A stretch of 64,000 nt of DNA from Paenarthrobacter sp. Z7-10 (lineage in GTDB: Bacteria; Actinomycetota; Actinomycetes; Actinomycetales; Micrococcaceae), in the NCBI RefSeq assembly GCF_026932795.1, contig NZ_JADPVH010000011.1, positions 1-64,000 of the forward strand. Reading direction: 5' to 3'. A program made the translations under genes and the position numbers. The notes under the pieces were generated by a model, which was given only the letters and a program-made list of their open reading frames with translations, was not told where the DNA came from and did not search any database. Positions 41,869-52,076 of this stretch are shown here, piece by piece (position 1 is the stretch's first letter; each line of letters opens with the position of its first letter).

Positions 41869-42711
41869 TCAGGCCGGGGCGGTTGCGCTGCGGCGGGCAA
41901 AGATTTCCACCGGCGCCAGCAGGCCGGCGCGGAAGGCAGCCAGCAGATTTGCCATCCGCGGGCCCGCGTTCGATCCGAGCACCAGAGGCAGTCCCAGCGC
42001 CGCGGGACCGGCCCCTGCGGCACGCACCGCGGCCCTTTCCAGGAACTCAACACCAAACGTGCGGCGGTTGCGTTCCGATTCCACCTCGAAGCCTGCGGCC
42101 TCCAACGCATCCGAGTAGGCCAACGGGGAGACCACAAAGGATGATCGGGGATCGGTGGTCCAAGGAAGTGGGAAATCAGGATCCCCCGTCCCAAGCTGCA
42201 TCACGTCATAGATGGCGAAAACACCACCCGGCTTCAGCACCCGGGCGACCTGGGCGAAAACGGCGGCCTTGTCTGCAATGTTCATGCCCACGTGCAGCAT
42301 GGTGGCAACGTCGAACTCCGCGGCTTCGAAAGGAAGCTCGAGGGCCCTGCCGCAGAGGAAAGTCACGCGGTCCATCAAAGAAGTGCGCTCGGTCAGGGAA
42401 CGGGCCACCTCGATGAATTCCGGGGTCAGGTCCACCCCGACAACCGTTGCGGAGAACCGTTCCGCGAAAAGCCGGGCCGGACCGCCAAGACCACAGCCCA
42501 CGTCCAGTACCCGCATCCCGCCGGTGATTCCTGCTCCCCGGGCTAGGTCCTCGGCAGCCTCGACGCCGCCAATGTGCAGCTCGTCCGCGCCGCGCAGATC
42601 CGTTGTGGAGAAATGTTCCGGGTCCACGCCGGTAGCGCGCAGCGCAGAGAGAATCTGCTCTTCAAGGTTCCCCCGGGTGTAGTGCTGGGTTACGTCGTCG
42701 TCGGCGTTCAT
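41869..42711 (-). CDS. SAM-dependent methyltransferase (class I, UbiE/sterol-C24-like)
   Basis: 280 residues from ATG 42711, preceded by GGGAGG. SAM-binding motif I is V-L-D-V-G-C-G-L-G-G-P-A-R, followed by V-V-G-V-D-L-T-P, a D-V-A-T-M-L-H-V-G-M-N-I motif and V-L-K-P-G-G-V-F-A-I-Y-D-V-M-Q. The R-V-L-K-P-G-G-x-F motif pattern fits the UbiE/tocopherol group, acting on a lipid or small aromatic. It stands between the two-component operon and xpb on the reverse strand. Substrate unknown. Confidence 0.87.
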   Translation of the reverse strand: MNADDDVTQHYTRGNLEEQILSALRATGVDPEHFSTTDLRGADELHIGGVEAAEDLARGAGITGGMRVLDVGCGLGGPARLFAERFSATVVGVDLTPEFIEVARSLTERTSLMDRVTFLCGRALELPFEAAEFDVATMLHVGMNIADKAAVFAQVARVLKPGGVFAIYDVMQLGTGDPDFPLPWTTDPRSSFVVSPLAYSDALEAAGFEVESERNRRTFGVEFLERAAVRAAGAGPAALGLPLVLGSNAGPRMANLLAAFRAGLLAPVEIFARRSATAPA

Positions 42712-42776
42712 GCCAACCTCCCACGGATAGCTGATGGGCAGATCATACGCCAACCGCACTCCCGCCGGACAGAGCC

Positions 42777-44435
42777 TCAGGCGGGAGGGCCCGGAACGCC
42801 CTCAATGTCCTTGGCGTCGAGGATTCGGTAGGCGTAGCCCTGCTCGGCCAGAAAGCGTTGGCGCTTGGCGGCGAAGTCCTGGTCCAGTGTCTCCCGGGCC
42901 ACTAGTGTGTAAAACCGGGCGGACCGGCCGTCCGCCTTCGGCCGCAGCAGCCTGCCGAGGCGTTGCGCCTCTTCCTGGCGGGAGCCGAACGAGCCGGACA
43001 CCTGGATGGCCACCGCAGCCTCGGGCAGATCGATGGAGAAATTGGCTACCTTGGACATCACCAGTGTGTGCAGCGTTCCGGCGCGGAACTCATTGAAAAG
43101 CCGCTGCCGCTCCTTGATGGAAGTCTGCCCCTTGATCACGGGCACATCCAGCCGCTGCGCGATTTCGTCCAGCTGGTCGATGTACTGACCGATCACCAGC
43201 AGTTGCTCGCCCTGATGCGCCCGCACCAGCGCTTCGACGACGGCGGTCTTGGTTTCGCTGGTGGCACAGAGCCGGTACTTGTCCGCATCCTCGGCCATGG
43301 CGTAGGCCATCCGTTCGTCGCGTGGCAGGTCCACCCGCACCTCGACGCAGTCCGCCGGCGCAATGTACCCCTGCGCCTCGATGTCCTTCCAAGGCGCGTC
43401 GTAGCGTTTGGGGCCGATCAGCGAAAAGACCTCGCCCTCCCGGCCGTCTTCGCGGACCAAAGTTGCGGTCAGACCCAGTCTCCGCCGGGCCTGCAGATCC
43501 GCCGTCATCCGGAAAATAGGTGCCGGCAGCAGATGCACCTCGTCATAAACGATCAGCCCCCAGTCGTTGGCGTCGAGCAGCTCCAAGTGCGGATAGAGGC
43601 CACCACGCTTCATGGTCAGGATCTGGTAGGTGGCAATGGTGACGGGGCGGACTTCCTTCACCGCGCCGGAGTACTCGCCGATCTCCGCCTCGGTCAGTGA
43701 CGTGCGCTTGAGCAGCTCATCCTTCCATTGCCGCGCGGAGACGGTGTTCGTGACCAGGATCAAAGTCGTGGTCCCGCTGGTGGCCATCGCGCCGGCACCC
43801 ACCAGTGTTTTGCCCGCCCCGCAGGGAAGCACGACGACGCCGGAGCCACCGGCCCAAAAGTTTTCCACCGCCAGCTGCTGGTAGGGCCGCAGTTTCCAGC
43901 CGTCCTCGTTGAGGGCAATCGGATGTGGACGGCCGTCGACATAGCCTGCCAGGTCCTCGGCCGGCCAGCCGATTTTCAGCAGCTGCTGCTTGAGCGCTCC
44001 CCGCTGGGAGGAATGCACGACGACGGTCAGCGGGTCGATCCGCGGGCCCAGCAGCGGCTCGACTTTGCGGGCGTGGACCACCTCCTCGAGCACTAGGAAA
44101 TCATCGGTGCGCAGCACCAGCCCGTGCTGTGGATCCTTTTCCAGCCGCAGCCGGCCATAGCGGGACATCGTTTCTTCGACGTCGATCAGCAGCGCGTGGG
44201 GGACCGGGAACCGCGAATATTTCAGCAGTGTGTCCAGCACCTGTTCGGCATCGAGCCCGGCGGCACGGGCATTCCACAATCCCAACGGCGTGAGCCGGTA
44301 ACTGTGCATGTGTTCGGGTGCCCGCTCCAGTTCCGCGAAGGCCGCGATGGCATGCCGCGCCTCGGTGGCCAGCGGGTGATCCACTTCCAGCAGGATGGTC
44401 TTATCGCTCTGCACGATCAGCGGTCCATCAGTCAT
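42777..44435 (-). CDS. XPB/Ssl2-type DNA repair helicase
   Basis: 552 residues. Superfamily 2 motifs: Walker A P-C-G-A-G-K-T-L-V-G, D-E-V-H (motif II; usual DEAH), T-A-T-L-V-R (motif III), and QRLGRLLRP (motif VI). The N-terminal region before motif I and the R-E-D-G segment are XPB-like. Actinobacterial XPB unwinds DNA 3' to 5' and anneals strands; it is thought to act in repair. It is followed, 90 bp upstream in the same strand, by its usual neighbour at 44526-46988. Confidence 0.93.
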   Translation of the reverse strand: MTDGPLIVQSDKTILLEVDHPLATEARHAIAAFAELERAPEHMHSYRLTPLGLWNARAAGLDAEQVLDTLLKYSRFPVPHALLIDVEETMSRYGRLRLEKDPQHGLVLRTDDFLVLEEVVHARKVEPLLGPRIDPLTVVVHSSQRGALKQQLLKIGWPAEDLAGYVDGRPHPIALNEDGWKLRPYQQLAVENFWAGGSGVVVLPCGAGKTLVGAGAMATSGTTTLILVTNTVSARQWKDELLKRTSLTEAEIGEYSGAVKEVRPVTIATYQILTMKRGGLYPHLELLDANDWGLIVYDEVHLLPAPIFRMTADLQARRRLGLTATLVREDGREGEVFSLIGPKRYDAPWKDIEAQGYIAPADCVEVRVDLPRDERMAYAMAEDADKYRLCATSETKTAVVEALVRAHQGEQLLVIGQYIDQLDEIAQRLDVPVIKGQTSIKERQRLFNEFRAGTLHTLVMSKVANFSIDLPEAAVAIQVSGSFGSRQEEAQRLGRLLRPKADGRSARFYTLVARETLDQDFAAKRQRFLAEQGYAYRILDAKDIEGVPGPPA

Positions 44436-44525
44436 GCACTTCGCCCTTTCGCCCGGTTAAATCGGTTCGCCTGCGTCCCGCGGCGGCTGGTCCAACCCAT
44501 GGTGCCGCGGCTGGCATGCTGACGC

Positions 44526-46988
44526 TCAGTCGGCACCGGCATCCACCATTTCCACGTCCATCACGCGGTGGATCGACACCACGCGCTCCATTTCCCGGTG
44601 TGGGTCGTACACCCGAACCCGTCCGCCGCTGACGGAGAGGGGAACAAGGACCTGGTGCTCCTGATTCCCGCTGCCGTCCACAATGGAGATACTGACCAGT
44701 TTCTTGAGTCGGATGGCCTTGCGCAGAACTTCCATGCCCAATTGTGGAGCCGCTTCCGTGCTTGCCGGAGCCTGCGATGGTTTGCTGCGCAAGGCGGCCA
44801 GCTGAGCCTCCACGTCCGCCTCGGCCAAGGCCTGCCGCGGAACCAGCGGAAGGGCCGACGACGGCGCCGGGGCACTGATGCGCACGATTGCTTCCGCCGC
44901 ATCCGCCATGGCCGGTGCCAGGCCCATCTCCCGCAGCGCCACCGCCACTTCACGGCTTTCAGCCTTGGCGACCAGCACAGTCGGTGCCAGCAGAGACAAG
45001 CCCAGGTGCGCCAGCATGGGAGCCTGCAGCAGCTCAGCGAGCATGGCGTCGTCGTCGCTCTGCAGATAACTGGCCGCGCTTCCAACCCGCAACCGGCCGT
45101 GACGCGCGGCGGTGTCCTCCACCAGGTAGCTAAGCGGCTGCGGGATCCCGGTGGCTGAGTGGTTGGCAAGGAACTCCAGGATCTGTGCACCATTCCGACC
45201 GGCGTCCAGCGCCCGCCGGAGCGAAGCGGCGCTGAAGCGGTAGATGGTGGCCGGCCCCTGTCCTTCGGCTTGGGCCAGCAGCGCCAGCTCGGCGCTCAGT
45301 TCGGGGGTGAGATAGCCGGGGGCGATGGCTGTCAGGTCTGCCTGCAGCAGCACGTGAGCCAGCGGGCGGGGCAGTGAGGTTCTCAGCAGCACCAGTGCGT
45401 CCTCGGGCTGGCCGTGGGCCAGCGCAAGGCCCTCCGGCGTCAGGGCGCCCGAACCCGTCAGCCCCAGCAGCTCGGCCTCGGCCAGGAAACCAGGCAGAAC
45501 GCGCCGCAATCGCCGGGCCAGCCGGGGCCGGCGCCAGGAAAAACGCTGCAGCACCGCCCCGGCGTCGAGCACTGGCACAGTGGAGTTGTCGGGGCGCAGG
45601 TGCGGAGCGTCGACCCGGCCAGCGGTCTGGGACGCTGTTGCTCTCTGGCCGGCATCTGTGACGCAGCCGGCTTCCTCGCTGAGCTCCGCCAGAATGGCCA
45701 AGGTCTGCCCGCGCAGCAGCGGGGCGTCCGGCCGGTGGGCTTCCGCGGCGAGGGCATTGATGACTCCCGCCCCGCGGGGCAATGGCTGGCCGGCCAGCGA
45801 CAGGACGCGCTCCGCATGCAGCCAAGAGGTGGCGATCCGCAACCACTGTTCCTCGCGGGGTAACCGCAACCAGTCGTCGTCGGCCGGCAACCAGCGGCTG
45901 GTGTCAACGTCCAACTGCAGCAGCGAGGCCGCGGCGGCCAACTCCAGCAGCAAGGTGGTTCTGTCCTGGTCGATGCGCAGGGCTTCGGCCAGCCGCCTGA
46001 CCTCCCGGACACCCACCCCGCCGGTGCGCAGGGTCACCAGCGGCTGCGCCCGGACCTGGGACAGCAGCTCCGTTTCCAGCCGAAGGACTTCCGCCACGGA
46101 GCCGAGCGCCGCGTTGGAGCGCAGGGCTGCACTGGTCGAGCTGAGCAGAGCTGTCGGGGGCTGCGGGGAAAAGTTGGGGATAAGAACGCCGCCGCGCAGC
46201 ACCAAAGCAACATCCGAGGGCAGCTCCACATGTGCGTCGTCGAGGGGGATCAGCAGTCCGCGGGCAAGGAGCCAGTCAACGGGATTCGTCCCGCCATGCT
46301 CCAGCGGGCAACTGCGCTGCGCGTTCGGAACCGCGCCCATCGCTCCACCACTGAACCTGGCCAGCAGCACCTCGGTATTTTCCGGGGCGGTCCGCAGGAG
46401 CTCCTGCAAGGCTCCCGGCGCAGCCACCCAGCTGTGCATGGCCTGCGCCGCGTCAACCTCGTTGTCGGCATCGCGGATGCCAGCGCCGGAGCGGTGCAGC
46501 GCCCGCACACATTGCAGCAGCCGCGCACCGATGGCGGGCTGGGTGCGAACGAGGTCCAGGTAACTGCGGCCCAATCCGGCCGGATGCAGACCAATGACTT
46601 CCTTGAGGCTGCTGACGGGAAGGTACGTCTTGCCCCCGGTGCTCCCGGGAACGCGGTATACCAAGGCCATGGCATGCAGGTCCTTAAGAAGGCTCTCCAA
46701 CACCCCAATGGTGCTGCCGAAGATCTGGGGTTTGAGACTGCCCGCAGTGGCGCCGTGGCCGAGATCTTCGTTCGTGCTCAAGTGCAGCACTTCCAGCACC
46801 TGAGTCTGCGGCTGGGTCAACTTGTCCAAGGCCCTGGAGACACTGACCCGGGCACAAGCCCTGGCCGCAAGCGCCGCAAAATCGGGCACCGGTGGAGTGA
46901 TTAAGTCCGGGCGGGCGTCGAAGAGCGAGCGCAGGGACTTGTCGCTGCGCGCCGCCAGTTCTGCCGCTAAAGCCCGGATGGAGGACAT
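44526..46988 (-). CDS. Helicase-associated protein (XPB partner, Helicase_C_3-type domain)
   Basis: 820 residues, mostly helical. The N-terminal part R-S-L-F-D-A-R-P-D-L-I-T-P-P-V-P-D-F-A-A-L-A-A-R is characteristic of the actinobacterial family adjacent to XPB. The C-terminal third (V-R-I-S-A-P-A and a winged-helix-like end with I-V-D-G-S-G-N-Q-E-H-Q) includes a WYL-like strand set, with H-R-E-M-E-R-V-V-S-I-H-R-V at the end. No helicase motifs of its own. It likely forms a complex with XPB or regulates it. Length is typical. Confidence 0.85.
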   Translation of the reverse strand: MSSIRALAAELAARSDKSLRSLFDARPDLITPPVPDFAALAARACARVSVSRALDKLTQPQTQVLEVLHLSTNEDLGHGATAGSLKPQIFGSTIGVLESLLKDLHAMALVYRVPGSTGGKTYLPVSSLKEVIGLHPAGLGRSYLDLVRTQPAIGARLLQCVRALHRSGAGIRDADNEVDAAQAMHSWVAAPGALQELLRTAPENTEVLLARFSGGAMGAVPNAQRSCPLEHGGTNPVDWLLARGLLIPLDDAHVELPSDVALVLRGGVLIPNFSPQPPTALLSSTSAALRSNAALGSVAEVLRLETELLSQVRAQPLVTLRTGGVGVREVRRLAEALRIDQDRTTLLLELAAAASLLQLDVDTSRWLPADDDWLRLPREEQWLRIATSWLHAERVLSLAGQPLPRGAGVINALAAEAHRPDAPLLRGQTLAILAELSEEAGCVTDAGQRATASQTAGRVDAPHLRPDNSTVPVLDAGAVLQRFSWRRPRLARRLRRVLPGFLAEAELLGLTGSGALTPEGLALAHGQPEDALVLLRTSLPRPLAHVLLQADLTAIAPGYLTPELSAELALLAQAEGQGPATIYRFSAASLRRALDAGRNGAQILEFLANHSATGIPQPLSYLVEDTAARHGRLRVGSAASYLQSDDDAMLAELLQAPMLAHLGLSLLAPTVLVAKAESREVAVALREMGLAPAMADAAEAIVRISAPAPSSALPLVPRQALAEADVEAQLAALRSKPSQAPASTEAAPQLGMEVLRKAIRLKKLVSISIVDGSGNQEHQVLVPLSVSGGRVRVYDPHREMERVVSIHRVMDVEMVDAGAD

Positions 46989-47147
46989 CCCTCTAACGCT
47001 ACCGCGGTGCTCCTAATTGGCGCAGCGCGTCGGAGTGGCTGCCCCGGCGATACCTGGCGGGTTGGGCGATTTCTAGTTATCCCGGGTCACTTCCGGCGGT
47101 GCTCGGCGATAGCCGGGGTAGACCCGGCGGTGCCGGTGGTAGCCGGG

Positions 47148-47396
47148 TTAGGCCCGGCGGCGGCGGGCTATTGCCTGCAGCACGCCGATGCACATCAGGA
47201 CGAATGCCAGCGGGAGGCCGAGCATCGCGATCCAGTCCAGCCCAACCCACGGCTGACCACCCGTGAGCTTGATCAGCAGTACGGCGGCCAGCGATCCGAC
47301 GCAGATCAGCGCCAGTACGGCCGTAATGAGGGGCAGTCCTGGCCGATGTGGATCAGCCGCTGCCGGCTCGCTCAACGAGGCGCTGCGCTCAGTCAT
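47148..47396 (-). CDS. Small two-helix membrane protein, hypothetical
   Basis: 82 residues: a polar N-terminus of 22 residues, two membrane helices (L-I-T-A-V-L-A-L-I-C-V-G-S-L-A-A-V-L-L and W-I-A-M-L-G-L-P-L-A-F-V-L-M-C-I) and a basic tail. No family recognised. It is alone between the XPB partner and the csp gene. Confidence 0.72.
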   Translation of the reverse strand: MTERSASLSEPAAADPHRPGLPLITAVLALICVGSLAAVLLIKLTGGQPWVGLDWIAMLGLPLAFVLMCIGVLQAIARRRRA

Positions 47397-47570
47397 GCGG
47401 TAGGCCAGTCATGCAATAACGCTAACAGCGGACGGCAACCGGGCAAAGCCGCGGCCGCGAGGCCGACACGCTAATCTAGAGGCAGTAGACCAACACGCCC
47501 CGATGTTGGCGTGCCCCGTCCGGGGAAGCGCGCCGCGTCGCGACCAAGCCAGACGAACGAGGTAGCTCCA

Positions 47571-47951
47571 GTGCCAACCGGCAAAGTGAAGTGGTACGAC
47601 AATGACAAAGGCTTCGGCTTTCTGACCACCGATGACGGCAAGGAAGTCTTCCTGCACGCCAATGCCCTCCCCGAAGGCGTGACGGAGGTAAAGGTCGGCA
47701 CCCGGATGGAGTTCGGAGTCGCCGATGGCCGCAAGGGCGCCCAGGCGATGGCAGCGCGGATCCTCGATGCGGCGCCGTCCGTGGCGAAGGCCAAGCGGAT
47801 GCCGGCCAAGGATCTGGCCCCGATTGTCCAGGACCTCGTGAGTCTGCTCGAAAGGTCCGTCGGAACTTTGAACAACGGCAAATATCCCGATGGGGATGCC
47901 GCCAGGATCGCGGCCGTCCTGCGCAAGGTTGCCGAAAACTTCGACGCATGA
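47571..47951 (+). CDS. Cold-shock domain protein with C-terminal extension
   Basis: 126 residues from GTG 47571 with GAGG upstream. Residues 1-65 are the CSD: P-T-G-K-V-K-W-Y-D-N-D-K-G-F-G-F-L (RNP1) and E-V-F-L-H-A-N-A-L (RNP2). A further 55-residue helical extension (V-Q-D-L-V-S-L-L-E-R-S-V-G and A-R-I-A-A-V-L-R-K-V-A-E-N) is not part of standard CspA. It binds single-stranded nucleic acids as an RNA chaperone. The stop overlaps the next start (ATGA), so DUF3027 is coupled to it. Confidence 0.92.
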   Translation: MPTGKVKWYDNDKGFGFLTTDDGKEVFLHANALPEGVTEVKVGTRMEFGVADGRKGAQAMAARILDAAPSVAKAKRMPAKDLAPIVQDLVSLLERSVGTLNNGKYPDGDAARIAAVLRKVAENFDA

Positions 47952-48481
47952 TGACCGACACCGAAGGCGATCGTCCGCCCGCCAAACCTGCGGGGAAATC
48001 CGTCGGAGTGCCTGTGTGGCGCACCGGCAAGCCGGACACGGTGCTGGCTGCCGCCGTCGGCGTTGCGCGTGAAGGCATCCGCAGCATCGCTTCGGAAGAC
48101 CAGATCGGCGCGCACCTGGCAGTACGCAGTGAGGGGGAGCGCGTTGCCACCCACCTCTTCGAATGCACGATGCCGGGCTACGAGGGCTGGCAGTGGTTCG
48201 CCGTGCTCGCGCGCGTCTCCCGCTCCAAAACGGCGTCGGTGAATGAGGTAGGCCTGCTGCCCACCGAAAGGTCGGTGCTGGCGCCCGAGTGGGTACCGTG
48301 GGCCGCCCGGGTCCGGCCGGAGGACGCCGAGGCTGCGGCCGAACTGGCCGGCCTTAGCTCGGTGCGGGGCGCCTCATCAGACACCACGGTCGAGGGCCTG
48401 CTGACCGACGGCCAACAGGAGATCGACGACGACGACCGGGACGAGGACCACAACCGGGACCGGGACGCCGGGCAGGATTAG
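47948..48481 (+). CDS. DUF3027 family protein
   Basis: 177 residues. The central fold (V-L-A-A-A-V-G-V-A-R-E-G-I-R-S, F-E-C-T-M-P-G-Y-E-G-W-Q-W, L-L-P-T-E-R-S-V-L-A-P-E-W-V-P-W) is the DUF3027 signature, of unknown function. The last 30 residues are nearly all Asp, Arg, Asn and Glu. Overlap with csp by 4 bp suggests a functional tie to RNA or cold response. Full-length actinobacterial members are longer, so this is the short form. Confidence 0.85.
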   Translation: MMTDTEGDRPPAKPAGKSVGVPVWRTGKPDTVLAAAVGVAREGIRSIASEDQIGAHLAVRSEGERVATHLFECTMPGYEGWQWFAVLARVSRSKTASVNEVGLLPTERSVLAPEWVPWAARVRPEDAEAAAELAGLSSVRGASSDTTVEGLLTDGQQEIDDDDRDEDHNRDRDAGQD

Positions 48482-48489
48482 GCCTGCGG

Positions 48490-48528
48490 GACCGGCGAAG
48501 CCCGCCGACGCGGGCTCCACCGGTTTTT
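48490..48528 (+). terminator. Rho-independent terminator after csp-DUF3027
   Basis: GACCGG and AGCCCGC pair with GCGGGCT and CCGGTT around a short CGAC loop and internal mismatches, and a TTTTT run follows on the + strand. It lies between convergent DUF3027 and serC. Confidence 0.82.
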
Positions 48529-48538
48529 ACGAAAACCG

Positions 48539-49855
<1,317 letters not shown>

Positions 49856-49946
49856 AGCACGTAGGCCGATGGCGTGTGCACACCCCAGTGCGCGAATGTC
49901 AACGCTCGGGTGCTGGCTGAAGTTGACCGCGGAAAGGAATGTGGGT

Positions 49947-50642
49947 GTGACGGATCTGATCGACACCACCGAAATGTATCTGCGGACCATTCTGGAGCTG
50001 GAAGAGGAAAACATTGTGGCCCTGCGGGCGCGCATCGCGGAGCGCCTGCATCATTCGGGACCTACGGTGTCACAAACTATCGGACGGATGGAGCGGGACG
50101 GACTGGTGCTGCTCTCCGGGGACCGGCATCTGGAGTTGACCGACCTGGGCCGCGCAAAGGCCACCGGAGTGATGCGCAAGCACCGGTTGGCCGAGCGCCT
50201 GCTTTCCGATGTCATCGGCCTGGACTGGGCCTACGTTCATGACGAGGCGTGCCGCTGGGAACACGTCATGAGCGAGCGGGTTGAAAAACGGCTGTATGAG
50301 CTGCTGGGCCATCCGGTTGAATCGCCTTACGGAAATCCGATTCCCGGCCTTGCCGCCCTTGGCGGTGCACCAGCGGAGGAGTTTACGGACGGCGTGGTCA
50401 ATCTGCTGCAGGCCATGCCCCTCTACACCTCGTCCGTGCAAGTGGTCATCCGCCGGCTCTCCGAGCGGATACAGGTGGAACCGGAGCTGTTGACGCAGCT
50501 GGATGAAGGCGGTCTGCGGCCCGGAGCCCGAATCTCACTGACACAGGTGGGAGAATACATTTCCGTTCGGGTGCCGGACATCGAAGGCGCCTTGGAGCTT
50601 CCCCCTGAGGTTGCAGCACACGTTTTCGTCTCGCTCAGCTAG
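49947..50642 (+). CDS. ideR: Iron-dependent transcriptional repressor (IdeR/DtxR family)
   Basis: 231 residues from GTG 49947 with AAAGGA upstream. The order matches IdeR: winged helix-turn-helix with I-D-T-T-E-M-Y-L-R-T-I, A-R-I-A-E-R-L-H-H-S-G-P-T-V-S-Q-T; metal-site segment C-R-W-E-H-V-M-S; N-P-I-P-G-L; and a C-terminal SH3-like FeoA domain at about residues 150-225. With Fe(II) it represses siderophore and iron import genes. Divergent from serC. An iron box is in its promoter region and another precedes the SIP gene in this window. Confidence 0.93.
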   Translation: MTDLIDTTEMYLRTILELEEENIVALRARIAERLHHSGPTVSQTIGRMERDGLVLLSGDRHLELTDLGRAKATGVMRKHRLAERLLSDVIGLDWAYVHDEACRWEHVMSERVEKRLYELLGHPVESPYGNPIPGLAALGGAPAEEFTDGVVNLLQAMPLYTSSVQVVIRRLSERIQVEPELLTQLDEGGLRPGARISLTQVGEYISVRVPDIEGALELPPEVAAHVFVSLS

Positions 50643-50927
50643 CTTCCGCGGCAGTCCAGTTCCGGAAGGCCTTTGGAGGACAAGCACAGCGGGCATTACA
50701 GCCTGATTAAAGCCGCTGTCAGACGGCTACAGTGCGGCGGGGCTGGTGGTATTGAAGCGTTATTAGTCCCAGCCTGAAAATGGTGCAGGTTAGCGCTGCT
50801 GTGACCCTTGTCACCTGAAGGAGTGTCCTGGTGGCGGCTTTCCGTAACCGGAATGTGACATTGGGCCGATTCTCATGTACCGTTTCATACGCGCCGACTT
50901 TGACAGAAGTAGGCGCCCTTGAGTGGA
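50643..50927. other. Region upstream of the c-di-AMP riboswitch
   Basis: No gene. It should contain the promoter of the riboswitch-led transcript; GTTTCATAC and CATGTACC-like AT patches near 50875-50890 could be part of it but no clear -35/-10 pair is called. Confidence 0.4.
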
Positions 50928-51112
50928 TTGCCTAGCTCTGCCACCGCTCACGGTCCGTTCGCAACAATCGTCTGGCAGGGGCGGGGGAACCAATATCGGG
51001 CTTCAGAACGAAGCCCTAGGGGTGAAGTCGCACCAGATCCACCGGAAATAACTCCGGTGGATATTTTGCGGCCGGGTGACTCCCATCCGAATCCGACAGC
51101 TTACCTCGCAGG
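50928..51112 (+). ncRNA. c-di-AMP riboswitch (ydaO/yuaA class)
   Basis: The conserved blocks of the ydaO motif occur in order: G-G-G-G-G-A-A-C-C-A-A-T (about 50982-50993), GGGGTGAAGTC (51019-51029), then CCGGGTGACTCCCATCCGAA and TCCGACAGCTTACCTCGCAG near the 3' end (about 51072-51110), with variable hairpins between. It sits 20 bp upstream of an NlpC/P60 gene, the usual actinobacterial arrangement in which high c-di-AMP turns the wall hydrolase off. Exact ends are estimated. Confidence 0.9.
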
Positions 51113-51132
51113 CATTGGGAGAGGCTTCCGTC

Positions 51133-51975
51133 GTGTCTTCAAGCAACACTTGTGCCCGCCACCGTGCGGTCACGGCTAGCGTTAGTCCGCTATCCGCTGT
51201 CTCCAAGGCGGTTACTTCCAATGCCGGAACGGTGGGCCGCCAGGCTGCCGCGATCGCAGCGGCATCCGGTTTGGTTCTGAGTATTGGTCTGCCTGCCCAG
51301 GCGGCTCCGGCGAACCGCATCACGGCGGATTCGGTCACCCCGATCTCGGTTGCTTCGCATCCCATCTCGGTCCCGGCCACCGCATCCTTGAGCTTCGCCC
51401 GTCCCGCGGTCAGTTCCACCCCCGCGCCGGCTCCCGTTCGGACCAGGCACGTTGCGCCAGCGGCCACACGCACCGTTCCGGTAGCCGAGCCGGCGCCCGC
51501 AGTTGCTGTTGATCCCGCCGCTGCAGTAGCCGTGCCTGCCGCCGATCCTGCACCCGCAGCTCCGGCACCTGCAGCGAAGGCAGCCCCGGCACCTGCAGCG
51601 AAAGTGACTCCGGCACCGGCAGCTCCGGCCCCCATCAGCAGCAGTGGCCACGCCGGTGTGGCGGCTGCGGCCTACGCCGGCATTGGCCACCCCTACGTAT
51701 GGGGCGGTACCAGTCCTGCTGGTTGGGACTGCTCAGGCTTCGTCCAGTGGGCCTATGCCCAGGCCGGCATCAGCATTCCGCGGACGAATCAGTGGAGTGT
51801 CATGGTTCAGACCGGTAACCCACAGCCGGGTGACCTGGTGGTCCAGAACGGCGGCGTTCACGTCGGCATCTACGTCGGTAACGGCATGGTCATCAGCGCC
51901 TTGAACCCGAGCGTGGGCACGTTGTTGTTGCCTGCCACGGCTACCGGCACTTCGGTTTTCTACACCATGCGCTAG
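51133..51975 (+). CDS. Secreted NlpC/P60 peptidoglycan endopeptidase
   Basis: 280 residues from GTG 51133, with GGGAGAGG upstream and the riboswitch ending 20 nt before. An atypical long signal region (residues 1-57, hydrophobic core A-A-A-I-A-A-A-S-G-L-V-L-S) ends near A-Q-A-A. A Pro/Ala/Val linker runs to about 170, and the NlpC/P60 domain is C-terminal: W-D-C-S-G-F-V-Q-W-A-Y with catalytic Cys and V-H-V-G-I-Y with catalytic His. It cleaves D-gamma-glutamyl-diamino-acid bonds in the wall. It is the direct target of the c-di-AMP riboswitch and is followed by a paralogue. Confidence 0.9.
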   Translation: MSSSNTCARHRAVTASVSPLSAVSKAVTSNAGTVGRQAAAIAAASGLVLSIGLPAQAAPANRITADSVTPISVASHPISVPATASLSFARPAVSSTPAPAPVRTRHVAPAATRTVPVAEPAPAVAVDPAAAVAVPAADPAPAAPAPAAKAAPAPAAKVTPAPAAPAPISSSGHAGVAAAAYAGIGHPYVWGGTSPAGWDCSGFVQWAYAQAGISIPRTNQWSVMVQTGNPQPGDLVVQNGGVHVGIYVGNGMVISALNPSVGTLLLPATATGTSVFYTMR

Positions 51976-52076
51976 GCCACGAAGTTTTCATCCCAGGCGG
52001 TCCGGTGGCCCGCCCAAAAAAATCTGCCGATCCCCGCATACATGCTGAGCAATCCATCAGTCTCAGGACATTGAAA

